Shown here in pieces: positions 33,736-42,809 of a stretch of DNA of 64,000 bases. This stretch comes from Paramagnetospirillum marisnigri (lineage in GTDB: Bacteria; Pseudomonadota; Alphaproteobacteria; Rhodospirillales; Magnetospirillaceae). A program made the translations under genes and the position numbers. The stretch spans positions 124,001 through 188,000 of the forward strand of contig NZ_LWQT01000109.1 of NCBI RefSeq assembly GCF_001650715.1, in the 5' to 3' direction. The notes below the pieces were generated by a model. It was not told where the DNA came from, did not search any database, and was given only the letters and a program-made list of their open reading frames with translations. Position 1 is the stretch's first letter; each line of letters starts with the position of its first letter.

Positions 33736-35439
33736 CTACAACTGGCGGACTTCGATGTTGTGTTTCTTCAGGGCGTAGCCGATCTGGCGCGGGGTCAGCC
33801 CCAGCAGACGGGCGGCCTTGGCCTGGACCCAGCCGCATTTTTCCATGGCCTGGACCAGACGGTCGCGTTCCGAGGCGTCGTCTCCCAGCTCGGCGGGCAT
33901 CCCCGCCTCGCTTTGCGCCGCCGGGGCATCGGCCACGGACGGGGCGACGGGATGGGGATGGGAGTGCGACTGAGGCGGCACCAGCGGGCCGGTGGGCACC
34001 GGCACCGGATTGGAGCGCTGGTTCACCACCGGCTGCGCCTCCTTGCTCCACAGGCTCGACGACAGACAGGTGTCGCGGTTGCACGACAGGTCCATCTGGT
34101 CGATCACCTGGCCCCGGGTCATGGTGGCGGTGCGATAGACGCAGTTTTCCAGCTCGCGCACATTGCCGGGGAAATAACAGCGCTGCAGCGCCTCGAGGGC
34201 ATTGTGCGAGAAGGTGAGCTTGCGGCCGTTCTCGGTGTTGAACTGCTTCAGGAAATACATGGCCAGCAGCGGGATGTCGCCCTGGCGCTCGCGCAGCGGC
34301 GGCAGGAAGATGGGCACCACGTTGAGGCGGAAATAGAGGTCGGAGCGGAAGCTGCCCTCGCTTACCGCCTTTTCCAGGTCGCGGTTGGTGGCGGCCACCA
34401 GTCGGACATCGACCTTGACGGTCTTGGTGCCGCCGACGCGCTCGAACTCGCCTTCCTGCAGCACCCGCAACAGCTTGGCCTGGAAATTGGACGAAATCTC
34501 GCCGATCTCGTCCAGGAACAAGGTGCCGGTATGGGCCAGCTCGAACCGGCCCTTGCGATCGGCCACCGCGCCGGTGAACGAACCCTTCTCGTGGCCGAAC
34601 AGCTCGGATTCCAGCACACTCTCAGACAGCGCCGCGCAATTGACCTTGATGAAGGGCTTTTGCGCCCGGGGCGACAGGATATGGACGGCACGGGCCACCA
34701 GTTCCTTGCCGGTGCCGCTTTCGCCGCGCAACAAGATGGTGGCCTTGGTGGAGGCCGCCTGCTGCACCTGGGCGAATACCCGGGTCATGGCCTCGGAATT
34801 GCCGACCACATCCTCCAGTCCCTGGATGGGCAGGCTCGGCCCCACATCGGCCATCTGCTTCTGCAGGCGGGTGGTGTCGGCCATCAAGGTGGAGCGGTCG
34901 TTGGCGATCTTGCGGTGGAGGGCGGCGGTCTGACCGATCAGGGTGGCGACCATGGTCAGGAAGCGTAAATCGTGCTCGAAGGTGTATTGGGGGCTGCCGT
35001 CCCACACCCGCTCCACCGACAGGGCGCCGAACGCCTTTTCCGTGGTCTTGATGGGAACACAGAAGAACGAGACGTCCTCGCCTTCCAGCGCCACATTGGC
35101 GGCGATGTATTCGGACAGCAGGGGCTCGTCGGCGGCATTGGCCGCCACCATGGGAATGCCGGTGGAAATCACTTTCTCGGCGGCGGTAAAGGGGTATTTG
35201 ATGCCGCCGGAACGGGCCATCTGCAGCGACATTCCGGTCACGGCGACCAGATTGGCCTTGCCGTTCTCGTCGTTCAGCAGAACCGCCCCGTGACGCATAT
35301 TCAGATAGGCGGAAAGGATATTGAGAACTTCGTGGAGGGCCTTGTTAAGGTCGAGAGTCGCCCCGAGAATCTTGCTGATCTCATAGACGCCGATCAGCGG
35401 CAGGGCGCTTTCATCGCTCTTATTGACACTCATTCTCAT
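33736..35439 (-). CDS. nifA: Nitrogen fixation transcriptional activator NifA
   Basis: The 567-residue enhancer-binding protein has a GAF domain (about 25-180) and an AAA+ domain (about 205-445). The AAA+ domain shows Walker A GESGTGKE, a GSFTGA sigma-54 loop and Walker [11 protein letters not shown]. The C-terminal helix-turn-helix is [18 protein letters not shown]. Between them the cysteines follow C-x11-C-x19-C-x4-C, the pattern of oxygen-sensitive alphaproteobacterial NifA. No nifL is near. The linker from about 470 to 520 is rich in Pro and His. ATG 35439 is used; ATG 35433 is an alternative, and neither has a strong ribosome site. It should activate the four nif promoters described here. 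Confidence 0.97.
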   Translation of the reverse strand: MRMSVNKSDESALPLIGVYEISKILGATLDLNKALHEVLNILSAYLNMRHGAVLLNDENGKANLVAVTGMSLQMARSGGIKYPFTAAEKVISTGIPMVAANAADEPLLSEYIAANVALEGEDVSFFCVPIKTTEKAFGALSVERVWDGSPQYTFEHDLRFLTMVATLIGQTAALHRKIANDRSTLMADTTRLQKQMADVGPSLPIQGLEDVVGNSEAMTRVFAQVQQAASTKATILLRGESGTGKELVARAVHILSPRAQKPFIKVNCAALSESVLESELFGHEKGSFTGAVADRKGRFELAHTGTLFLDEIGEISSNFQAKLLRVLQEGEFERVGGTKTVKVDVRLVAATNRDLEKAVSEGSFRSDLYFRLNVVPIFLPPLRERQGDIPLLAMYFLKQFNTENGRKLTFSHNALEALQRCYFPGNVRELENCVYRTATMTRGQVIDQMDLSCNRDTCLSSSLWSKEAQPVVNQRSNPVPVPTGPLVPPQSHSHPHPVAPSVADAPAAQSEAGMPAELGDDASERDRLVQAMEKCGWVQAKAARLLGLTPRQIGYALKKHNIEVRQL

Positions 35440-35805
35440 TATCAGATACCCATCACTTCCATATCACGCCGCGATGCAGTCCCCCCCGAATTTTATCTTT
35501 TCTTGCCTCATTCTTATTCCAACCACGCCCCCACGTCCACCATCCCATGCTGACATCGGTATGACAGAGGTGGAAATACCACGTCCCCGCAGCTTTGGCA
35601 TGACCTCGTCGTCACATCAGAATGCCACATGGTGACACAGGCGTCATATGGGATAGATCGCAGGGAATAACACCCTTCCCCGCTCAGAAAATCCAGCCGT
35701 CGCCCATCGCCGAACCCGACCAAGGCCAAGACCGTCCCGACTCAAGGCTATTGCCTTTTTGTTCTTTTTTGTTTTTACTATGTTCTCGCATTGACGGAGG
35801 CTCGC
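35440..35805. other. Divergent intergenic region upstream of nifA
   Basis: This 366-bp stretch has no credible gene. It is less GC-rich than its surroundings and has a T-rich tract at 35751-35781, with a weak TTGCCT/TACTAT pair facing the 58-residue gene. A GTCAC/GTGAC inverted pair lies at 35611-35636. I found no convincing -24/-12 element or TGT-N10-ACA here, so nifA itself may use a housekeeping promoter. Confidence 0.6.
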
Positions 35806-35982
35806 ATGGACGACACCCTTGATATCACCGCGCGACGGATGATGATCCGCTTTGGCGACGCCGCAGGACGGATCGTCGCCGATCGCGCCCGTGAACTGGC
35901 CCGACGCGGTGACTGGCGCGCCCAGGACACCCAGCTATTGGTCCTCAACCGGATCGAGGCCATGGGAGTCCCCGCGCCGTGA
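35806..35982 (+). CDS. Small hypothetical protein (58 residues) divergent from nifA
   Basis: I do not recognise this protein. It is short and charged, with DITARRMMIRFGDAAGRIV and a WRAQDTQLLVLNRIEAM segment, and looks helical and soluble. ATG 35806 has GGAGG seven bases upstream, a clear ribosome site, and the gene overlaps the next one by 4 bp. These points make it a likely real gene. The frame also continues a few codons upstream, but without a ribosome site. Confidence 0.7.
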   Translation: MDDTLDITARRMMIRFGDAAGRIVADRARELARRGDWRAQDTQLLVLNRIEAMGVPAP

Positions 35983-36302
35983 TCGGGGTTACCGCCAAAC
36001 AGGGCAGCGCCCCGCAGGGCGGGGCCGCCACCCAGGCCGAGATCGTCGCCCTGCGCGCCCTCGCCTGGCTGATGTCCGACGAGGACCGCGCCCTTCGCTT
36101 CCTGACCGCCAGCGGCTGCGACGCGACATCCCTGCGGCGCCGCGCCAATGACCCGCTGCTGCTGGGCTCGGTTCTGGACGTGATCATGGAGGACGAGGCC
36201 TCGCTGATCGAGTTCTCCGCCTGGGCCGACTTGGAACCCGCCGCCGCCGCCCGGGCGCGGCGCCTGCTGCCCGGCGCCTGGTCGGAGTCTCAGCTTCCAT
36301 AA
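35979..36302 (+). CDS. DUF3572 family protein
   Basis: The 107-residue protein fits the alphaproteobacterial DUF3572 family, with ALRALAWLMSDEDRALRFL and LGSVLDVIMEDEASLIEF. The function is unknown. GTG 35979 overlaps the previous stop (GTGA), so the pair is coupled. Its end overlaps the convergent monooxygenase-like gene by 13 bp. Confidence 0.85.
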   Translation: MIGVTAKQGSAPQGGAATQAEIVALRALAWLMSDEDRALRFLTASGCDATSLRRRANDPLLLGSVLDVIMEDEASLIEFSAWADLEPAAAARARRLLPGAWSESQLP

Positions 36303-36859
36303 AGCCAGGGGCGCAGCAGCCGCGTCACCCGGGGCATCAGGACATAGGTCATCACCAACACCTGGGCCGAGACGAAAGCCAGGGCCTTCAGCCACAGGGG
36401 CCACCCCGCCACCAGCGGCCCGAAGGCGAGGTTGAGACCCATCACCACCGTGTAGGCCACCATTGTGATGACCAGGGCCATCTTGTGGGGCGACGGGCTG
36501 GCGCTGACCGGAACCTCGGGCAGGTCGAACCAGAATTCAAGGCCGGTGACCTTCTTCACCGCCGCTTCGCCCTCGACGATGTCGCCCAGGCGATCCAGCC
36601 AGCGCTGGCGCGCCTCGGACACTTCCCAGGCGTGGCAGTTGTGATAATCGCGGAAGCGATAGATGGTGACATAGGCGTCGTCGGTGGCCGGAGCCGGCCG
36701 CAGGGCGCTGACCCCCAGATAGCCGGGCCAGGTCGCGGCCTCGGCGGTGACACCCGCCACCCATTCCTCGTAGCGGGCTTCGCAGCCCGGCTTGATCCGT
36801 CGGGCGACGGTCACCGTCACCGGCCCTCCCGTCTCCGGGGCTTGGGTCTCCTCGGCCAT
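36290..36859 (-). CDS. Membrane-anchored antibiotic-biosynthesis-monooxygenase-like protein
   Basis: The 189-residue protein has an ABM-type ferredoxin-like fold at the N-terminus (VTVTVARRIKPGCEARYEEW, then YVTIYRFRDYHNCHAWE). Two membrane helices follow near the C-terminus (about 125-147 and 155-175). Related proteins are annotated as monooxygenases, but their substrates are unknown. ATG 36859 was chosen because GAGGA precedes it. Confidence 0.8.
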   Translation of the reverse strand: MAEETQAPETGGPVTVTVARRIKPGCEARYEEWVAGVTAEAATWPGYLGVSALRPAPATDDAYVTIYRFRDYHNCHAWEVSEARQRWLDRLGDIVEGEAAVKKVTGLEFWFDLPEVPVSASPSPHKMALVITMVAYTVVMGLNLAFGPLVAGWPLWLKALAFVSAQVLVMTYVLMPRVTRLLRPWLYGS

Positions 36860-36978
36860 GCTGATCCTCGTTTCCACGTCGCTCTGGTCCTGCCCCTAAG
36901 GTAGTGCTTGCGGTTCAGGGTTGAAACCCGTCATCGTCCGCCGCCACAATGGCCACGGTGGATACAGGAAGGCAGCAC

Positions 36979-37845
36979 ATGAAGATTCTCGCGTTTTCCC
37001 TGGCCCTGACCGTCCTTGCCGCCACCGCGAGCCCCAGTTGGGCGGCTGCCCCCGCCCCATCCCCCTCGCCCACCCCGGCGACACCGTCCGGCCCGGTCCA
37101 GGCTTCGGTATCGGTGGAGAACTATGCCCTGGTGGAACGCGCCCCGGTGCGCAACGGCTTCTCACCCTTTTCCATCGAGGCCACCGGCCTGCTGCCCGCG
37201 CCAAGGAAGCGCGAGAACTTCACCCCCACCGAGGACGAGCATTTCTACACCCTGCGCCGCACCGTCGAGCGGTTCTTGCAGCGCAAGGAGGTGGCCGTGG
37301 GCTGGTCGCGATCCAATGACGCCACCATCGCCTTTTCCAGCGAGCTTTCCCGCCTGCGCAATGCCGACGGCATCGCCTATGCAGTGGAGGGCGAGATGGT
37401 AGTGCGCGGCAACAGTCCGCTGCCGCTGGGGCTCAGCCTGACCGCCCCGGCCGATGGCCCGGTGATGCGCTATTCCGCCGGGCTGATCATCGCCGACCAG
37501 GTGGTGCTGATGCGAGAAGGCGTGTTGGAGCCGGGCAGCCGCAAGGCCGGTTGGATGGTATCGCTGCGCCCCAGTGGCGAGGATGCCGCCATTCCGGTGC
37601 GCGCCGTCTTCGCGGTGCGGGCCGAGGGCAGCGACTCCGAGGCCAACCGCAAGGCCCTGGCCGCCGTCAGCGCCCTGCTGACCTCATCCAGCGACGGCCG
37701 CGCCGCCGTGGCCGAGCGTCCCACCGACGCCTCGGAATGGCTGAAGCCCATGAAGGTCTTCGTCCGTCCCGGCCAGATTCCCGGGGCGGCTGCCGCCCCG
37801 GCCAAGGGCGACAAGAAGAAGCCCGAGGGCGGGGCGAAACACTAA
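36979..37845 (+). CDS. Exported hypothetical protein with signal peptide
   Basis: The 288-residue protein has a clear signal peptide (MKILAFSLALTVLAATASPSWA) and then a Pro/Ala/Ser-rich linker. The mature part has repeated beta-like stretches (VGWSRSNDATIAFSSELS, GLIIADQVVLMREGVLEPG) and a lysine-rich tail. I do not recognise the family. AGGAAGG precedes ATG 36979. Confidence 0.75.
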   Translation: MKILAFSLALTVLAATASPSWAAAPAPSPSPTPATPSGPVQASVSVENYALVERAPVRNGFSPFSIEATGLLPAPRKRENFTPTEDEHFYTLRRTVERFLQRKEVAVGWSRSNDATIAFSSELSRLRNADGIAYAVEGEMVVRGNSPLPLGLSLTAPADGPVMRYSAGLIIADQVVLMREGVLEPGSRKAGWMVSLRPSGEDAAIPVRAVFAVRAEGSDSEANRKALAAVSALLTSSSDGRAAVAERPTDASEWLKPMKVFVRPGQIPGAAAAPAKGDKKKPEGGAKH

Positions 37846-38055
37846 TTGGCCCGATCGGACAAGCCCACCCGCGCCGAACCGCCCGAGCACTGCACCGTCA
37901 AGGACCGCTGCCGCCGGGCCCGCGCCCAACTTTGCCTGGACTGCGGCACCAAGCAGGCTTCCCGGCCCCCCAGGAAGATCGAGACAGCGCCGGATCAGCC
38001 CCCGCCTCCCTCGCCCCCATTGCCGCCTTTCCCGTCCTCGCGCTCGCGCAAATAA
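37846..38055 (+). CDS. Possible small Cys-rich protein (uncertain)
   Basis: A 69-codon frame starts at TTG immediately after the previous stop. It contains C-x5-C and C-x2-C (HCTVKDRC, LCLDCGTK), as a small zinc-ribbon might. The second half is a Pro-rich run overlapping the end of the convergent ferredoxin-like gene. It could be real and coupled, or chance. Confidence 0.25.
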   Translation: MARSDKPTRAEPPEHCTVKDRCRRARAQLCLDCGTKQASRPPRKIETAPDQPPPPSPPLPPFPSSRSRK

Positions 38056-40037
38056 TCGTCGGTGGTCCGGGTCAGGCGCGGCGGAGCGGCGGCCATGGGC
38101 CGTGCCTTCTCTTCCAACTCATACTGGGCGACCACCCGGCAATCCTCGCACATGCGGATCAGATCCAGCCGCCCGGGCTGGGCGAACATGGAATGGCCGC
38201 TCATGCGCTCGACCATGCGCTCCACCGCCGATGTCGAGGCGAAGGGCTTGCCGCAGCGGATACAGCCATAGGGCTCCTCCTCCTTCAGCACCTGACGGAG
38301 CTTGGCCGAGGCGCCAAAACTCAGGCGCGGCACCAGGGCGATGGCTTTTTCGGGACAGGTGACCCGGCACAGGCCGCACTGAACGCAATTGGCCTCCAAC
38401 AGGCCCAGCGACGGCTTGTCGGGATGCCCCGACAGCGCCTTGGCCGGGCAGGCACCGATACAGGCCATGCATAGGGTGCACTTCTCCTGGTCGACGGTGA
38501 TGGCGCCGAAGGGATCGCCGGGGTCCAGAGGCAGGCAGTCCACCGGCGTCGGCGCATGGCGGTGGAGATGGGCAAGCGCCAGGGCCAGGGTCTGGCGCTT
38601 GCCGCCCAGCACCAGGAATTCGGCCGCCGGTTCGACACCCCTGGCCCGTTCGCCCGCCAGCAAAGCCCCCAGGGCGGCGGGGTCGGCCTCGGCCGCCACC
38701 TCCACCCGCGAAGCCCAGCCCAGGGCCGCCGCCACCCGGTTGCTCAGATCGGCGGCGGCCTTGACCGGGCCCAGATCGTCGCGCCGGGCCGGATCGGCCA
38801 GCACCACCACCTTCGAGACTCCCTTGGCCAGGGCGGTCAGCAGCAGGTCAGGCCCCAGTGCTGCCACCCCCGCCACCGCCAGCGGCAATACCCAGGCGGG
38901 CAGGCCGGAGCCGAAGCGGGCCAGCGCCGCCATCAGTTCGGCACCATGCCCGGCCTCGTGCAGCAGCAGAACCGGCCGGGTACCGCCCATCGCGGCATGG
39001 GTTTCCAGCAGGGCGGCCAAGCGGCGATAGAGGCCATTGCCCGCCGGAACATCGAAGCGGATGGCGCCGGTGGGACAGGCGGAGGCGCACAGCCCGTGGC
39101 CGTCGCAGGCATGGGCATCGACGGCGATGGCGTCGCCCTTGGGCGCCAGCGCCCCCGAGGGACAGAGGTCGAGGCAGCGGGTGCAGGCGATCTGGCCGTT
39201 GCGGGAATGGGCGCACAGATCGGCGGCGACCTTGATCCAACGCGGCTTCTCGAACTCGCCCACCAGCCCCAGGATATCGGCCAGGGCCTTTTCCAGCGCC
39301 ACGGCATCGCGGGGATCAACCACCACCCAGCCGTCGCGGGGCGAGACCAGGGCGGGGCCGCCCGACAGGTCGAGCACGATATCGGCCGACAGGGCACGCT
39401 CGCCCACCGGCGCCTCGAAGGCCAGCACGCCCCGCGCCGAGGGCGAGGCCCCGGCCAGACCGGCGACGGTGACGGAAAAGGCGCCGAGATGGCCCGAGGC
39501 CTTAACCGGCTTGCCCGCGAACAGGCCCAGGGCACGCACCGAGGGCGGAATCAGGTCGGCCTCGCGGCCGGGGAGCAGCAGGCAAGTCACCGCCCTCTCA
39601 GTTCCCAGCCGTTTTGCCGCGTCCAGCGCCGATTGGCGGTTGCCCAGAACCAGAACCCGGCCTTCCGAGGTCAGGGTGACCGAGGGCGTCGGCTCGATGT
39701 CCAGCACGGATTCGGCCAGCAGCGCCGCCATCTTGGGCGCCGCCTCGGCCGCCGTGTCGGACCAGCCCGCCCGGTCGCGGATATCGACGCAAAGCGGCTC
39801 TTGCGCCCCCGCCATGCGGGCCAGTTCCTGGAACAGCGGCGCTTCCTGGCCGCAGGCCACCAGCAGCGGCTCGCCCTCGGCCAGGGCGGTGCGATAGGCC
39901 TCCACCTGGGCGCGGCACAACTGGGTGAAGACGCGGCCCGGCGGCTCGGTCCCCAAACCCTTGGCCAGGGCCTTGGCGTCCAGCGGCATGGAGTTTTCAC
40001 ACGAACACAACAGAACCCGCCGACCCGCCACTTTCAT
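37995..40037 (-). CDS. Multi-cluster 4Fe-4S protein of the formate dehydrogenase locus
   Basis: The 680-residue protein starts with a Cys-containing segment RRVLLCSCENSMP. It carries several 4Fe-4S motifs: ACTRCLDLCPSGAL and CDGHGLCASACPTGAI in the middle, and CTLCMACIGACPAKAL plus CVQCGLCRVTCPEKAI near residue 560. Further CxxC pairs lie near the end (GCIRCGK, MCEDCR). Such proteins recur beside fdhD and DUF3305/3306 genes and probably move electrons for the formate dehydrogenase system. ATG 40037 has GGGAG upstream. It diverges from fdhD. Confidence 0.85.
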   Translation of the reverse strand: MKVAGRRVLLCSCENSMPLDAKALAKGLGTEPPGRVFTQLCRAQVEAYRTALAEGEPLLVACGQEAPLFQELARMAGAQEPLCVDIRDRAGWSDTAAEAAPKMAALLAESVLDIEPTPSVTLTSEGRVLVLGNRQSALDAAKRLGTERAVTCLLLPGREADLIPPSVRALGLFAGKPVKASGHLGAFSVTVAGLAGASPSARGVLAFEAPVGERALSADIVLDLSGGPALVSPRDGWVVVDPRDAVALEKALADILGLVGEFEKPRWIKVAADLCAHSRNGQIACTRCLDLCPSGALAPKGDAIAVDAHACDGHGLCASACPTGAIRFDVPAGNGLYRRLAALLETHAAMGGTRPVLLLHEAGHGAELMAALARFGSGLPAWVLPLAVAGVAALGPDLLLTALAKGVSKVVVLADPARRDDLGPVKAAADLSNRVAAALGWASRVEVAAEADPAALGALLAGERARGVEPAAEFLVLGGKRQTLALALAHLHRHAPTPVDCLPLDPGDPFGAITVDQEKCTLCMACIGACPAKALSGHPDKPSLGLLEANCVQCGLCRVTCPEKAIALVPRLSFGASAKLRQVLKEEEPYGCIRCGKPFASTSAVERMVERMSGHSMFAQPGRLDLIRMCEDCRVVAQYELEEKARPMAAAPPRLTRTTDDYLREREDGKGGNGGEGGGG

Positions 40038-40098
40038 TGATCGCTCTCCCATTGCCCGCCATCCGGGGGACGCCTACTCTAAAGCTCAGGAGGCCCCG

Positions 40099-40980
40099 AT
40101 GATAGATCAAGAGATGTTGGTGAAGCCCGATCCCGAGGACGGGCGTCTGTATCAGGTGGTGGGCGGCATCGACCACGAGGGAAAACCGGTGGAGGCGGCG
40201 GTGATCAACGAACGCCCGCTGACCATCTTCCTCAACGGCCGCGAGATCGTCACCGCCATGACCATCGGCGACCACCCGGAATACCTGGCGCTGGGCTATC
40301 TGCTGAACCAGAACATGCTGCGCCCCGACGACGAGGTCCGCGCCGTCGACTATGACGCCGAGATCGAGACGGTGGTGGTGCGCACCACCCGCCAGACCGA
40401 TTACGAGGAGAAGCTGAAGAAGAAGATCCAGACCTCGGGCTGCGCCATGGGCACGGTGTTCGGCGATGTGATGGAAAAGTTCGAGACCGTCACCCTGGAC
40501 TCCCAGGCCCGCTTCCACACGTCGTGGCTCTATGGCCTGCAAAAGGCCATCAACACCATGCCGTCGCTCTATCTCAAGACCGGCGCCATCCACGGCTGCG
40601 TGCTGTGCGAGCAGGACCGGCCGCTGATCTATATGGAGGATGTCGGCCGTCACAACGCCATGGACAAGATCGCCGGATACATGTTCCGCCACGGCCTGAC
40701 GACCACGGGCAAGAGCCTCTATACCACCGGGCGGCTGACCAGCGAGATGGTGATCAAGACGGTGCAGATGGGCATCCCGGTGCTGCTGTCGCGCTCGGGC
40801 TTCACCGCCTGGGGCGTCGACCTGGCGCGCAAGGCGGGGCTGACCCTGATCGGCCGCGCCAAGGGCAAGCGCTTCGTCGCCCTGGCCGGAACCGAGCGCA
40901 TCGTGTTCGATGCCGACCCTACCCAGGCCCATGACGAGCCCGGCCACCTCTCGCGCAAGGGCAGCCGTGATGACGAGTAG
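40099..40980 (+). CDS. fdhD: Formate dehydrogenase sulfurtransferase FdhD
   Basis: The 293-residue protein activates formate dehydrogenase by passing sulfur from a desulfurase to the molybdenum cofactor. The catalytic pair is Cys167 and Cys170 in HGCVLCEQ, followed by MEDVGRHNAMDKIAG. The start at 40099 has CAGGAGG five bases upstream. A long in-frame extension exists but lacks family similarity. Confidence 0.95.
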   Translation: MIDQEMLVKPDPEDGRLYQVVGGIDHEGKPVEAAVINERPLTIFLNGREIVTAMTIGDHPEYLALGYLLNQNMLRPDDEVRAVDYDAEIETVVVRTTRQTDYEEKLKKKIQTSGCAMGTVFGDVMEKFETVTLDSQARFHTSWLYGLQKAINTMPSLYLKTGAIHGCVLCEQDRPLIYMEDVGRHNAMDKIAGYMFRHGLTTTGKSLYTTGRLTSEMVIKTVQMGIPVLLSRSGFTAWGVDLARKAGLTLIGRAKGKRFVALAGTERIVFDADPTQAHDEPGHLSRKGSRDDE

Positions 40981-41030
40981 GAATTCCGCCGACGCCCTTC
41001 CCCTCCCAAGGTGCGAAATGTCCGCCTTCT

Positions 41031-41165
41031 CCCTCTCCCGCTTGCGGGAGAGGGCCGGGGTGAGGGCTTGGTGGCCGCGAGTCGATGCTGATTGGCGCGC
41101 CGACGCGCGCGCCCTCACCCGTCTCGGCTACGCCTCGCCACCCTCTCCCGCAGGCGGGCGAGGGG
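41031..41165. repeat. Dispersed palindromic element, copy 1 (between fdhD and mobA)
   Basis: Two GC-rich palindromes flank an inner inverted pair. The first is CCCTCTCCCGC-TT-GCGGGAGAGGG (41031-41054) and the second is CCCTCTCCCGCAGGCGGGCG with flank (41141-41165). Between them GGGTGAGGGC and GCCCTCACCC face each other. The same layout recurs at 47414-47542. It looks like a REP/BIME-type mobile palindrome. Confidence 0.85.
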
Positions 41166-41241
41166 ATAGCATCCTTCACCCGATTGCCCAGAGTCCCCTC
41201 CCCCGGCCGGACCGGGGATGGGAGTTCAGGAGTATGGCCCG

Positions 41242-42378
41242 ATGACGTCTCCCCTTCCCCCCATCGCCGGACTGATCCTGGCGGGCGGGCTGTCGCGGCG
41301 CATGGGCGGCGGCGACAAGGCCCTGATCGAGGTGGACGGCCAAAGCCTGCTGGACCGGGTGATCGACCGGCTGCGGCCCCAGGTCGGACAGATGATCCTC
41401 AACGCCAATGGCGATCCCGACCGCTTCGCCTCCTTCACCCTGCCGGTGGTGCCCGATGTGGTGGCGGGTTTTGGCGGGCCGCTGGTGGGTGTGCTGACCG
41501 GGCTGGAATGGCTGGACGACCACACCCTGGACACCGACTGGATGGTCAGCGTCGCCGCCGATACGCCCCTGTTCCCCGAGGATCTGGTGCAACGGCTTTA
41601 CGCCGCCGTGGTCGAGCAGGGCGCCGACATCGCCGTGGCCTGTACCGATGACCAGCCCCATCCCGTCTTCGCCCTGTGGCCCAAGCGTCTGGCCGCCGCG
41701 CTGCGCGCCGCCGTGGTGGGCGAGGACATGCGTAAGATCGACGCCTGGACCGCACGCTACAAGGTGGCTCATATCCGCTGGCAACCCAAGCCGGTGGACC
41801 CGTTCTTCAACGTCAATACCCCCGAGGACGTGGTGCGGCTGCGGCTGCTGCTGGACGGCAGCTTCCCCGCCGAGCCGCCGCTGATGGCCGAGACCGAACT
41901 GGCGGTGGTGGTGGAACGGCGCGACGGCGCCAGCGAGTGGATCAAGGAGAGTTGGCGGCCGGTGGAGGTCCTGGCCGAACCGCCCGCCGCCGCCCAGCCC
42001 TGGCTGATGTTGCGCCGGGACGACGGCTTCGAGCACTATCTCGCCAGCGGCGTGCCGCTCCGGCTGCACCGATCCGATCTCGCCAGCTATCGCTACAATC
42101 TGGGCGGCGCCGAACCTCGCCTTTACGTGGTGCTGCGCCAGGACGCGGACGCCCCCACACCGGTGCGGGTCGTCCTGGTCACCGCCGCCCCCGACGAGGC
42201 CCAAGCCGCCAGCGAAAGCGGCGAGGACATGGTGGACGGCCTGCCCATGCCCGCCCCGCTGCGCGACTGGGTGGAACTGTTCTGCGCCTGCCATCCCCCC
42301 GACGAACCCATGCGCAAGCGCAAGCGCGACACCAAGGATGCCGAGGCCGCCTTCGCTGGCAAGGGCGGTCGGCCGTGA
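41242..42378 (+). CDS. mobA: MobA-type molybdopterin guanylyltransferase fused to DUF3305
   Basis: The 378-residue protein has a MobA domain (about 1-215) with the GTP-binding LILAGGLSRRMGGGDKAL and a PLVGVLTGLEWL segment. MobA adds GMP to molybdopterin to form the cofactor used by formate dehydrogenase. From about 220 the sequence is DUF3305 (AVVVERRDGASEWIKESW, then YRYNLGG). These are usually separate genes, so the fusion supports a joint role in maturation. ATG 41242 has AGGAG eight bases upstream. The gene overlaps DUF3306 by 4 bp. Confidence 0.9.
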   Translation: MTSPLPPIAGLILAGGLSRRMGGGDKALIEVDGQSLLDRVIDRLRPQVGQMILNANGDPDRFASFTLPVVPDVVAGFGGPLVGVLTGLEWLDDHTLDTDWMVSVAADTPLFPEDLVQRLYAAVVEQGADIAVACTDDQPHPVFALWPKRLAAALRAAVVGEDMRKIDAWTARYKVAHIRWQPKPVDPFFNVNTPEDVVRLRLLLDGSFPAEPPLMAETELAVVVERRDGASEWIKESWRPVEVLAEPPAAAQPWLMLRRDDGFEHYLASGVPLRLHRSDLASYRYNLGGAEPRLYVVLRQDADAPTPVRVVLVTAAPDEAQAASESGEDMVDGLPMPAPLRDWVELFCACHPPDEPMRKRKRDTKDAEAAFAGKGGRP

Positions 42379-42809
42379 CCGAGCCCTTCCTGTCGCGCTG
42401 GTCGCGCAAGAAGCAGGCCGCCAAGACGGAAGAGACGCCCGCGCCTGCGCCCGACGCCACGCCTCCAGACCCGGAGGAGCCGCCTCCTCCTTCCGAGCTT
42501 CCCGTTCCCGAGCTTCCCGCCATCGAGTCGCTGGATGCCAGTTCGGACTACTCCGCCTTCCTGAAACAAGGCGTGCCACCCGACCTGCGTCAGCAGGCGC
42601 TGCAAAGGCTGTGGGCCAGCGACCCCGGACTGATGGCGCCCGAGGTGATGGACCTCCATATGGGCGATTACACATCGCCGGTGGTCGCCGAAGTGGTCAA
42701 GACCGCCTGGCGATTGGGCAAGGGAGTGCTGGACGCCGCCGAACTGGCCGAGGAGGAGAAGCAGGCAGCCCAGGCCGCCACCGCGCCCCAGCAGCCCGAC
42801 GATGTGTGA
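42375..42809 (+). CDS. DUF3306 family protein of the formate dehydrogenase locus
   Basis: The 144-residue protein starts at GTG 42375, overlapping the previous stop as GTGA. It has the DUF3306 opening PFLSRWSRKKQAA, a Pro/Glu-rich linker, and YSAFLKQGVPPDLRQQALQR, then MGDYTSP. The function is unknown, but it regularly accompanies DUF3305 and formate dehydrogenase genes. Confidence 0.88.
   Translation: MTEPFLSRWSRKKQAAKTEETPAPAPDATPPDPEEPPPPSELPVPELPAIESLDASSDYSAFLKQGVPPDLRQQALQRLWASDPGLMAPEVMDLHMGDYTSPVVAEVVKTAWRLGKGVLDAAELAEEEKQAAQAATAPQQPDDV

Noticed and set aside
35781-35796. A NifA site near the T-rich tract upstream of the 58-residue gene
   Set aside because: TGT-N10 is followed by ACG, not ACA, so it misses the consensus.
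37846-38055. Zinc-ribbon-like small protein as a firm gene
   Set aside because: It starts at TTG without a clear ribosome site and its Pro-rich end overlaps the convergent gene; kept only as a low-confidence entry.
41031-41165. CRISPR array made of regularly spaced palindromes
   Set aside because: Only paired palindromes in a fixed layout occur, without repeated spacers or cas genes; a REP-type element explains them.
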